A DNA stretch of 64,000 nucleotides, taken from Solanum dulcamara (lineage: Eukaryota > Streptophyta > Magnoliopsida > Solanales > Solanaceae). Shown here piece by piece: positions 12,402 through 22,983 of this stretch. Position 1 is the stretch's first letter. Each line of letters starts with the position of its first letter. Below the pieces are notes generated by a model that did no database searches, was not told the origin of the DNA, and saw only the letters and a program-made list of their open reading frames with translations. The position numbers and the translations under genes were made by a program. The DNA is taken from assembly GCF_947179165.1 (NCBI RefSeq), contig NC_077242.1, forward strand, positions 31,741,097 through 31,805,096, read 5' to 3'.

Positions 12402-12682
12402 AAAAAATACACACATATACATAATATATACTAAATAGACACGTAAAAATATTTGAATGTATGAAGCTTGTTATTTAAAAAATAAAAATAATAAAGATAA
12501 TAGTTATAATATTAATTAATAGAAAAAATATTATAAATTATGAATGTCAAAATATATGATTTATTGGTTAAACTAAATATAAACTCGCTTACTTAATAAA
12601 GAAACATGTTTTGAGAAATGTCTATCTATTAAGATAGCAATCCGAAAAGTAGTTATGGGTTGGTCAAAATTGGGTGTCAACA

Positions 12683-13295
12683 ATGACAAGCATTGAAAGA
12701 ACAAAGAATGTGAATGTTATTGGGGCACACACCCCAACCCCAAGTGATGAAGAAGAAACTTGTGCTACCTTTGATAAAGATGTAAGGTACTAGGTGACCA
12801 AGGATCGGGTTATCGCTCAGGTTATTAAGCGACCAATCAAGGTCCTTGGCATCCTAGGGATGTTAATCAAGGTTGGAGAGATCGTAAAGGTCAATGGAGA
12901 GACTGTGATAGACAATGGCATGAGCAAGATCGTGTTAGAGGAGATGATGGGCACAACCATCGGAGTTCAAATGCATATGTACCTCCCCAAAAATCTGATG
13001 CACCCCATGGACAAGCTAGTGTGAGTGACTCAACTAGTTCCAAAATTGTAGAGATGCTCAATTGCATTCTTAAGAGCATCGAGTCTATGAACAATGGAGT
13101 TAAAGGATATCAAAAGTGACATCAAATTTGACTTTAAATGGTAGCCCTCACTGTACTTCAATCAAGTACTTAGAAACTCAAATGAAAGAATTGTCAGCTC
13201 AAATGAAACAGAGCCAAGGGCACACTCCTAAGTGACACTCTCCCAAATCCATAGAATGATGTCCGTTGTATGGAAATAGTCGCAAGGAGTGGTAA
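12683..13295 (+). pseudogene. gag: Element A gag, C-terminal part (broken)
   Basis: The frame following GGATCGGGTTATCGC encodes a Gln/Arg/Asp-rich stretch with QGWRDRKGQWRD, then SSNAYVPPQKSDAPHG, then a short helix-like segment (KIVEMLNCILKSIESMNN). This is the pattern of the gag C-terminal linker of nightshade gypsy elements carrying gag-pro only or Athila-like pol. The region ends with CMEIVARSG at 13290, where solo LTR B is inserted; the reading frame continues in register at 27138. The gag N-terminus is missing, cut at 12682 by block K. Frameshifts near 13110 and several stops make it non-functional. Confidence 0.7.
13291..13295. repeat. Target site duplication of B, left copy (GGTAA)
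   Basis: GGTAA directly precedes the first base of B and recurs at 27138-27142 directly after its last base. Removing B plus one copy keeps element A's codons in register across the junction, which independently confirms the insertion boundaries. Confidence 0.9.
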
Positions 13296-14344
13296 TATAA
13301 CGCCCCTAATTATATAAAATATTATTCACACTTCGGTGGAACACTCCTTAGTGAATATATTATGTTTTACTCACATTTTAGGAACTTAAAATTTTGCGAG
13401 ATTTTAAAATTTGCTTACCATAAATTGCGATTGTAATTTAGGGGATCATGTTGGGATATTTATATAAACTACTAATTAGAATTACCTTGAGCTTATATAT
13501 AAATATATATGCATATATGTATGCATTTGGGCTGCCCACTTTTACATTTTACGTAGCCACATTTTTAGTAGGAGGTGCCAAGTGATAAATATAACTTTGG
13601 AAGACTTGTTTTACACCTCCTCTCACAATTTCAGTTTCTTCAAGACAAGGAAAGACCTTGAACTCTCTCTCCATCATAATCCTTCAAAAAATCACAAAGG
13701 AAGCTTGTCCTTTCTTCTAGAACATAAAGCAATCTCAACCTTGTGTTTAGTAAACCAAATTGGTTTTTGAAAATGCATGGCTGTTAGTAATTTTAGCATA
13801 TGTCATTGTGCAGAGCTTTATTTTTGGTAAAGAAATATATTTTGAAAATATAACACACATACCTACAACTCTTATGTTTTTGTTGGAGCCTAAATCTATT
13901 ATTGTTGAGACTAATTAGAGGATGCACAAAGGACAAGTTTTGTCCAGATTCTTGATTTAAAAATTCCATATGTACAACTGTTAGTGTTTTGATTATATCT
14001 TTTTGTTCAAAATGTATTTTTCCATGATTATTAATTTTTTGAAAACTTAAGATATATATCTACAACTTTTATCAAGGATATAAAGTCCAGTTTTGCAGTT
14101 TACATTTTCACAATTTAGTTGTGAGATGAGATATTAAGCTGGCCAAATTTACTGTTTTGGTAGCATAGTCCTATTTACAATTCTAGGCTTACTTTTGATG
14201 ATAAATATTATTTTATGTCAATATTATGGAGATGCTAAAAATTAAAGAGGATATTTAATTATATATTTAAGGTTGTTTATATTCGTGTGCAAGTTGAGGA
14301 ACTTGTGATATTGGTTGGTCTACGATTTGAACTCTTGAAGTCGT

Positions 14345-14349
14345 GTTGG
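14345..14349. repeat. Target site duplication of C, left copy (GTTGG)
   Basis: GTTGG at 14345-14349 is repeated exactly at 25823-25827, directly outside the two LTRs of element C. Five-base duplications are standard for gypsy integrases. Confidence 0.92.
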
Positions 14350-17300
14350 TATCACGACCCGAATTCGGGCCATGATAGAGCCTACTATAATCCCCGATAG
14401 GCAAGTCAAACCCAAATCAAGTGGAAGATAAGTCTCAATCTAATTAAATAATTAATAACATAAGAAGGAGGAAGCAAAAAGATTATAACAAAAGAAAAGT
14501 CGGGCCATGGTATAGATATGTAAATACAATATAAAATATATAAAAGGCTCGATAGTGACCAAAAATGATGAACTGACACTAGACCAAACCATAGACCTAG
14601 TGTCACCTATGCATGAGCTATTAAGTACAAAATCTGATTCATATATATAAATATACAATGCAAAACTGACTGCCCAAAATACAAAATACAATTCAGAGTA
14701 AAAGAAGAAATGTAGCAAGTCTCTAAATGCTGAGAGCTCACCATAATCTAGATTTGGCACAGATACGGATGATCACGCATGCGCTGAGGGTGGCACGAAT
14801 TGAGAGCTGGATCAAAAAGATGCTGAAGTGCAGTATGAGTACCAAAACATGGGGTACTCAGTAGGCATCAAAGGCCGACCGAACTCAGAATGAATAAATA
14901 TATATAATAAGAAGTACGATGATACTAATAAAAGTAAGAGAGGAGCATAAACTACAAATACAGAAAAAAAGAGTACGGGAATAATCATACAGTTGTGAAG
15001 TAAGTCCAACCAACCATGTAGTCACATCAATAATCTCAATTGATAAAATACCCGGAGAGTGCACAATTGTAACTCGTATTTAAGGCTCAATATCCTCCAA
15101 AAGTACCATGAAGCGCCTGCAATAACCCTCGAGCTCATCAAATAATGGGGAGCCCGGAATCATACCTCGAGCTCATCAACATCAAAATAATAACCAAGAA
15201 TATGTTTCAACTGGCCACCCAAAATTCACACCTCGAGCTTATCAAATGAATTAAAGTGTGGCCCAAAGTTAATAAAAGGTCCACCCAGAATCATACCTCA
15301 AGCTCATCAACAATGAATTTCCATAAATAAGGTATCACTGTATTTCCCTTAAATTCCTCGTATTTATCCACCTACCAAAAGTCTTAATCTCATCTTTTAT
15401 TCATTCTTTTAAAAAGATTTCTTTAACACTGGGGGGGGGGTAAATGAGACAAGTAATATGTCAAAAATCAGATATCTCTCACCTGAGACTCTAGTGTACG
15501 AAAGCATGGCTTCGGGCCTAATATTTCAATATCATAAGCGAATAACGCACAACCATAAGTCAAAAATCATAACAAGTGACCAACCAAAACCAAACAAGTA
15601 AAACAAGCGGCATCATAAGTCTAAATCACCTAGGAGCAAGTTCTAATGATCTAGACGATGTAAGCAAGTCAAGCTAGCACCTAGATTAATGATCACTTGG
15701 CAAAAACCCCAAACTAGATACTAATGATGATCATCGGCTCCAAAAATACTCAATAGGATATCAACACCTAAACCCCAATAGAATCACATTACCACCTAAA
15801 ATATATCAGTTCCAACCTAGCCAAGTCTAATAAAAAGGAAGTTGTAACCTATCTTAAGCCAGAAACGCACCTGAAATATAAATACGGGGGAACGAGGGTA
15901 CGGAAAAAATCATACGGTAATCAAGTAAGTCCAACAAACCATGTAGTTACATCAATAATCTCAACTGATAAAATACCCAGAGAATGCACAATTGTAACTC
16001 GTAGTTAAGGTTCAATATCCTCCAAAAGTACCATGAAGCATCCAAAATAACCCTCGAGCTCATCAAATAATGGGGCGCCCAAAATCATACCGTGAGCTCA
16101 TCAATATCAAAATAATAATCTGGAATATGTATCAACAGGACGCCCAAAATTCGTACCTCAAGCTTATCAAATTAAATAAAGTGTAGCCCAAAGTCAATAA
16201 AAGGGCTTCCCGAAATCATACCTCGAGTTTATCAACTATGAATTTCTATAAATAAGGTATCACCGTATTTTCTTTATATTCCTCATATTTATACACCTGC
16301 CGAAAGTCTTAATCTCATCTTTTAATCTTTCTTTTAAAAAGATTTCTTTAACACCAGTGGGTTAAATGAGACAAGTAGCATGTAAAAAATCATATATCAC
16401 TCACCTGAGACTCTAGTGTACCGGAAGCACGACCTTAGACCTAACATTTCAATATCATAAGCGAACAAGGCACAACCATAAGTCATTAATCATAACAAGC
16501 GACCAGCCAAAACCAAACAAGTCAAATAAGAGGCATACTAAGTCTAAATCACGTAGGAGAAAGCTTTAAGGATTCTAGACGATGTAACACCTAGACTAAG
16601 GTTCCAACGGATAAAACCCTAAACTAACTACTAATGATGATCATCGGATCCAAAAATACTCAATAGGATATCAACACCTAAACCACCAATCTAATCACAC
16701 ATTATCACCTAAAATATATCAATTCTAACCAAGCCAAGTCTAACAAAAAGGAAGCCGTAACCTACCTCAAATCGGAACTGCACTGAATCGCTAAACTTGA
16801 GTCTTTCTTTTTTGGCCACCTCCAAATGAAGCCACTCAATCAAATTATCAAAGAACACATAAAAACAACGCCAACGATACCCATATTACTTTAATTAAAA
16901 ATGGAACTAAAATTGGGTAAAAATTCAACATTGGGATCCATGCACGGAATTGAAAAACTAACTCCGTCACAAGGTCCCAAATAACACAAGAAACTTATGC
17001 CCAAAAAATGGGCACATTCCGAGAACCGAAAGAGCTCAAACAACCCCCACCGAAACTCAAGTCCTAGAATAATTAAAAAATACAAGAAACAACAAAATTT
17101 CGTGAAACTTATGATACTTTTACGATAATAAAAGTTCCCAAAATGTCCCCGCAAGAATTTCCAATATATCGGAACAAAAATGATCAAAAATGGATCTTAG
17201 ATTGCTGAAAATGAACATTTAATTCACTGAAGTGAGTGAGTTTGTTCATCGGGATTGCAAGCTGGACCTCGCGATTGCGAGGTATGATCCGGTTAACCCA

Positions 17301-18040
17301 TCGTGATCGCAATGGTCAATCATGTGATCATAATGCCTAGGGTCTCATTCCTTCACGATCACGGACCTCTAGGTCGCGAACGTGATGCACAAAAGTTTCT
17401 ACACTAGCAGTTCAGCTGGTGCTGAACTTTGGAAAAATGAGATTTTCTCTGATGGGGGTCTGAAATTCATTCTGCACCCCACAAATGCAAACAAACTATG
17501 CTGCCTAACTAGAAATGATAATCCGGACTAAAGTCAACACTTTCAAAAGAAATCATTCAAAATGCAATAACGACCTAAAACTCATTACGAGCACCTCGAG
17601 AACTAAACCAAAGGTAGTTCTATTCCAAACTCGGCGTTTTGGAACTAACCACACTAATGGAATTTTCATCTGAGCACATTTACTCAAAATGTTGAACAAA
17701 GTCAAACTTAGCCAAAACTTTAAAGTTCAAACGACAAATCGCACAAACTCAAAATGAAGACTCCAAAATCCGAACCAACCTTTCTTGTAGACCAAAATAA
17801 ACCTTCCAAAGGTGATGAAACCGTTAAAATTCTCATACGACGCAATCTCTAAATGTTCACTAAAGTAATCTCCTTAAAACCTTAGCCTGAAAAATGGCCA
17901 AACAACCTCAAAACTCAACCGAACACCTTGGGAAGCGTGGCACCTATCCCAATATCACATAAGAGCTATAAAGCAGCTACAGGAAGGGATAAAATGGTAA
18001 AACATGCAACAACACGTAAATGACATTGGAGGTCATTACA
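14350..18040 (-). repeat. Element C 3' LTR with internal 925-bp tandem duplication
   Basis: It aligns end to end with 22984-25822 but is about 850 bases longer, because the segment about 14953-15877 is repeated at about 15878-16800 (period about 925). The 5' LTR has that segment once (about 23560-24470). Within it a CCTCGAGCTCATCAA word recurs every 40-70 bases (15129, 15166, 15230, 15297). Further right is a GC-rich palindromic patch with CCTCGCGATTGCGAGG (about 17270) in otherwise AT-rich DNA. Confidence 0.9.
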
Positions 18041-18044
18041 ATAT

Positions 18045-19267
18045 CCACTACTAAAAAGACTTTCGTCCTTGAATGTTAAAGAAGAAAGGTACCTGGTGGC
18101 TAAAAAAATAAAGATATCGGGTCCACATGTCCTGCTTGGTCGCCTTAGTAGCCTCCTTGACCGGACGATGCCTTCACTGGACTTTCACCGATGGAATCTC
18201 CTTAGACCTCAACTTCCTAACCTACATATCGAAAATGTCTACAAGCTCCTCCTAAAAGGCTAAGGACTCATCAAATTGAACCGAATCCCACTAAAGCACG
18301 TGAGAATCATCTGGAATGTACCACCGCAACATAGAAACATGGAACATATGGTGAGCACTTGAAATTATTGGGGAAAAGGCCAACTCAAAAGCTACCTCCC
18401 CTACTCATCAAACCAGCCTTTTGGGGAACAATATCTCCTACTATACAATACCTCAAAAGGTGCCATCTTAATGCTCGAATGGTATCTATTATTATATGTG
18501 AACTATTCCAAAGCCAAGGACTGATCCCACTGACCCCCAAAATCAATAACACAGGCCCGTAGCATATCCTCCAAGACCTGAATGGTCCTCTCTAACTTAC
18601 TATCAGTTTGGAAAGCTGTGTTGAACTAAACTCGGGTACCAAACTCCTTTTGTATAGACCTCCAAAAATACGAATTGAACTGAGTACCATGGTATAAAAT
18701 GATAGATACTGGAACCCCATGCAATTGGACCACCTCTCAGATGTAAATCTGAGCTAACTTTTATGAAGTGTTGGTAGTCTAGACTAGTAAAAAGTGAGCC
18801 AACTTTGTCAATCGATCTACGATGACCCAAATAGAATCAAAGCACTAGGAGGAACGTGGTAAACCCACCACAAAGTCCATAGCTCTTCGCTTCCACTTTA
18901 TCTCTGGAATGGGTAGTAGCTGGGTCAAACCACCTAGCCTTTAATGCTCAAACTTAACCTGTTGACAGTTCAAGCACCTAGCCACAAAATCTACAATATC
19001 TCGCTTCATCTCACACCACCAGTAATACTTTTATAGGTCATGATATATCTTCTTCGTACTAGCATGAATGGAATATCTGGAGCAATGGGCCTCCTTAAGG
19101 ATAAAACTGACTATATCTCTAACTCTAGGAACACAAATATGACCCACAATCCTTAAAATTCCCTCTGGATCTAAGGTAGCCTTCTTAGCCTCCCCACTGA
19201 GTACCTTATAATAAATCACACTGAGATGTGAGTCCTCAAACTGTTGTGCCCGAATCTGCTCTATCAA
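18045..19267 (-). pseudogene. pol: Element C integrase (broken, with internal deletion)
   Basis: Reading leftwards from 19267: the zinc-binding H2C2 region (HCSRYSIHASTKKIYHDL, then CLNCQQVKFEH), then the catalytic core with the first Asp in AMDFVVGLP. The second Asp motif, normally SDRGTQF, reads LYHGTQF, so that Asp is lost; the Glu in LERTIQ remains. After YNNRYHSSIKMAPFEVLY the frame jumps to a late C-terminal motif near 18390, so roughly 100 residues of the C-terminal domain are deleted. A tail like RSKEIPSVKVQ near 18150-18200 resembles the chromodomain-like end of these elements. Integrase would insert the cDNA into the genome; this copy cannot. Confidence 0.8.
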
Positions 19268-19284
19268 GGAAGACTAGCCTCTAA

Positions 19285-20640
19285 TCAAGCAAGTACCCTA
19301 CTTGGCTCAGAAATATCCAGATGAACTATATGGTTAGATAAGGACTGAATGTCTGATGCTAATGGGCTCACCTTAACTGATAAGAATTCCAAACTCCCCA
19401 TACTCACCGTCTTCCATCTTAAAGCATCTGCTACTATATTTGCCTTGCCTGGGTGATAGAGAATGGTGATGTCATAGTCCTTCAGCAACTCCAACCACCT
19501 GCGCTGTGTCAAATTGAGGTCCTTATGGATGAATATGTACTGAAGACTATGGTGGTGAATGTAGATCTAAAAATAGGCTCTATACAAGTAATGTCTCTAA
19601 ATTTTCAATATGAAGACTACCGCCGCCAACTCCAAATTTGTGTGGGGTAGTTCCACTCATGTACCTTCAGCTGCTTGGAAGCATATGTAATAAAATTACC
19701 CTTATGCATAAGAACGAAACCCAAGCCAACACCTGAAGCATCAAAACACTCTATAAATCCCCATCCCTCAATAAGAAGAGTAAGAATCAGAGCTGAATTC
19801 AACAAGGCCTTAACCTTCAGGAAGCTCGCCTCACACTCGTCAGACCACTGGAAAGGAACATTCTTCTGAGTCAATCTAATCAAAGGAACTACAATAGAAG
19901 AGAACCCCTCCACAAACTGTATGTAATACCCTACCAACCTGATAAAACTACGGACCTCGATAGGAGAAGTAGGCCCAGCCTAATCATAAACTGCCTCTAT
20001 CTTCGCTGAATTTACCATAATCCCATTCTTGGACACTACGTGCCCTAGGAATACCACAGACTCAAGCAAAAATTCACACTTATTAAATTTGGCATACAAC
20101 TGCTGATCCCGCAAGGTCTAAAGTACTATCCTTAGGTATTGTTTATGCTGCTCTCTGCTCCCGGAGTAGACTAGAATGTCATTAATGAACAATATGAAAA
20201 AGGAGTCCAAGTAGGGCATAAACACATGGTTCATCAAATCCATGAATGTTGTGTGGGAATTAGTCAACCTATAAGACATAACTAAGAACTTATAGTGCTC
20301 ATATCGAGTCCTAAAAGTAGTCTTAGGGATATCTGACTCCGTAATCCTCAACTGGTAATACCCTGACCTCAAGTCTATCTTAGAGAACACTGTTGCACCC
20401 TAGAGCTGGTCAAATAAGTCATCAATACACGGCATCGGGTACCTATTTTTGTTGGTTACCTTATTCAACTGCCTGTAATTAATGCACATACGCAAGGTAC
20501 CATCATTCTTTTTCACAAACAAAATAGGAGCACCCAAAAGAGATACACTGGTTATGATAAACCCCTTACTTAAGAGGTCCTAGAGCTGCACCTTAAGCTC
20601 CCTTAACGCAACTAGAACTAACCTATATAGGGGATTAAAG
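19285..20640 (-). pseudogene. pol: Element C reverse transcriptase-RNase H (broken)
   Basis: On the minus strand: an RT palm segment (20118-20390) with [34 protein letters not shown] and the active-site box [10 protein letters not shown], where the family has F/Y-x-D-D; the first catalytic Asp is Asn here. Thumb/connection follows (YYIQFVEGFSSIVVPLIRLTQK), then RNase H (WGFIECFDASGVGLGFVLMHKG; 19617-19937), ending with the conserved RWLELLKDYDITILYHPGKANIVADAL (19285-19512). Together these would copy element RNA into DNA in virus-like particles. Frameshifts near 19530, 19940 and 20400 break it. Confidence 0.88.
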
Positions 20641-20645
20641 ACTAG

Positions 20646-21240
20646 TTATGTACCCAGCTTGACATCAATGTTAAAGTCAATATCATGCTCAGGAGAAAGA
20701 TCAGGTAGATAGGTGGGAAATACATCAGGAAACTCCCAGACCACTGGAATAGAGTCAATAGAAGGAGTATCAGCACTAGTATCACAGAAATAAGCAAGAT
20801 AGGATACACACCCTTTTACCACTAACCGTTGACCCCTGAAAAAAGGCATCAAACCACACGATACATGACTAACTGCACTTGTCCACATGATCGGGGGAAT
20901 GCCAGGCATACATAAAGTAACAGTATTGGAGAAGCAATCCAAAATTGCATGATGGGTAGACAACCAATCCATGCCTAGAATTAAGTCAAAGTCTACCATA
21001 TCTAGCACAATCATATCTGCTCTAGTATTATATGCCACGATAGTCACCACACAGGATCGATACACTCGATATACTACTAAAGAATCACCTATGGGGGTAG
21101 CTACATATATAGGCATAGGAAATAGCTCACATAAAACATCCTATCGAGTAGAATAATGATCAGACACATATGAGTAAGTGGACCCCGGATCAAATAAAGC
21201 ATAGGTAGGCTGATGAGAGACGGAGATCGTACCTATGATA
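20646..21240 (-). pseudogene. pro: Element C aspartic protease region (broken)
   Basis: Upstream of ATG 21116 the minus-strand frame reads ALFDPGSTYSYVS, which carries the retroviral-type D-x-G active site as DPG. It continues through TPIGDSLVVYRVYRSCVVTI and MVDFDLILGMDWLSTHHAILDC, the conserved second half of the domain, and then into the pre-RT linker VWEFPDVFPTYLPDLSPEHDIDF. A stop just before the 21116 start codon interrupts the domain. The protease would cleave the gag-pol precursor. Here the catalytic triplet itself is intact. Confidence 0.85.
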
Positions 21241-22777
21241 ATAACATCTGACGTTTGTGCCTCTGGCCTACCTAGAAAGGCATACACATGACTGCGTCCA
21301 TCTCTACCACCTGTTCGGCCTGCCTATTGACCACCCCTAGTACCTTGAAACTTACCTCTACCACTCTATACACTCTCTTTGGGCAGCTGAACTAGGCCCT
21401 AGGGACCTAAACTTGCTGATCCTGCTGCATCTAGTGTCTACGGTGGCTAATAATAGGATACTCCCTAACAAAATAACCTATCACACTGCACTCATAGCAT
21501 GGACCTTTGAATGGACCCCCCTATGATATCATAGCTGAACCTGAATAGCCACCACGACTTGAATACCCAGAATTCTTACCCTAAGAAGACTGATGCAAAG
21601 CTTGGCTGCCCTAACTGTCGGTACTTGCTGATCCACCGCTAGTAAACTGTAAGGTTTCCTATACCGGTCTTCTAAGTGGATATTGTTGCCCTGATGGCTA
21701 GGTCTCTACCAAAAGAACCCATACTGTGTGAATGTCATCCACTAAAACTGCCCTAGTATCTAGGCCTCTTTTTACTACCTCTATAGTCCTCACAATATAG
21801 AGCCTCAATAGTACATGCATGATTTTCTATCTGCAAGAACGAACAACCCAATGAAACCATCTGCTCTGTATCTAACCTCAAAGAAAAGATAACTCTCTAA
21901 CAAAATGACATACCCGATCCTTCTCTATTAGCATGATCATGGTAGTGTGCCTGGAGAGATTATGGAATAGAGACTCATACTCTGTGACTATCATCGATCC
22001 CTGCACCATCTCTCTGAACTCATCTCTCAATCTCTCCCTCAAGTTGCGGGTACATACTTCTCCAAGAAGGCCTTAGAGAACTGATTCCATGCCATGGGTG
22101 GTAATTATATGGGTCTACAGCTAAGATAAGATCTCCACCATTGCTTTGCTGGTCCATCTAGATGAAAAGCAGCATAATCAACCCCATGGGACTCCACCTA
22201 TCCGAGGTTATGCAACCTCTCCTGGTAACTAACCAGAAACTAATGGGCATCCTCACCCGTGGCACCTGAAAACCTAGGAGGGGTCAATCTGATAAACCTC
22301 CCCAACATCTTCTACTCCTCCGCGATCATAACCGTCTTAACTACCATATGCTGAAAAACCCATAAGTATAGGCTGAATCACTAGATGAAGAGTTGTAGTA
22401 GTAGGCTGTAGAATTGGTGTTTGATCCTATTGTGTCCCGGCCTGGCCTGAAGTCTGTGCTTCCTCTCGGACTTGAGGTCCAGCTGATGTTGTAGGCAGGG
22501 TCCCTGCTCGGGACATACCCTCCATAAAACTGAGGATCCAAGCATAAGTATAGTGTAACAGTGGTTTGTCCATGAATATGGGTGGGGGATTGGCTGGATC
22601 CTCCTCCACTTGCTGATGCTCGAACTGCTCAACTTTAATGCTTGGCTTCGATACTGGTGTCGTGTCTTGAGCTCTACCCTAACCTCTGTGTCAGCCTTGA
22701 CCTGTACCCTAAGATGGGGCTCTATCTATAGGTACAGGTAGTCCTTGACCACTTCGAGTAGATCTCTTCCTCGCCAT
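21241..22777 (-). pseudogene. gag: Element C gag (broken)
   Basis: It starts at ATG 22775-22777 with MARKRSTRSGQGLPVP. It continues with a Pro/Gln-rich region, the capsid-like segment (RLRDEFREMVQGSMIVTEYESLFHNLSRH, about 21960) and a zinc knuckle at about 21456-21499. The knuckle reads CYECSVIGYFVREY; the His and the last Cys of C-x2-C-x4-H-x4-C are both Tyr, so two of four zinc ligands are lost. More than ten stops and several frameshifts are present. Gag would form the particle that packages the element's RNA. Confidence 0.85.
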
Positions 22778-22968
22778 CTGAGAAAGAGTGAAACAAATAG
22801 GATTTAGAGATGTTCATTATCAGTAGCGCAATAATACAAATAAGAATAGTGAATTAATTCCTAATAATGTTATATGGCCTCCCAAAAATTGGATACGGAC
22901 ATCATCTCACTGATCTGCGGGACTCTACTAGACACTTGCTCTTGTAATGGTAAAATTGGTGAATCTAA

Positions 22969-22983
22969 GATCTCATACCACTC
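22969..22983 (-). other. Element C primer binding site (decayed tRNA-Met type)
   Basis: Next to the 5' LTR end at 22984, the minus strand reads GAGTGGTATGAGATCT, a decayed form of the TTGGTATCAGAGCC primer site. It lies where a primer site must lie and confirms the minus orientation. Confidence 0.65.

Larger units (their letters stand above)
8346..12682 (-). mobile_element. AT-rich block K, probable LTR-type unit ending at 12682
   Basis: No protein is recognisable. The right edge reads TGTTGACACCCAATTTTGACC on the minus strand (12662-12682), a typical plant LTR start, and it abuts the truncated gag of element A. Going leftwards on the minus strand come a very AT-rich stretch with a TATATATATA tract (12117-12126), then a pyrimidine-rich tract (11380-11900), then A/T-rich sequence with a degenerate minisatellite (8870-9690). 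That order resembles U3, TATA box, transcribed leader and downstream region. The left end was not found; the 1019-2540 block may be its continuation beyond E. Confidence 0.4.
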
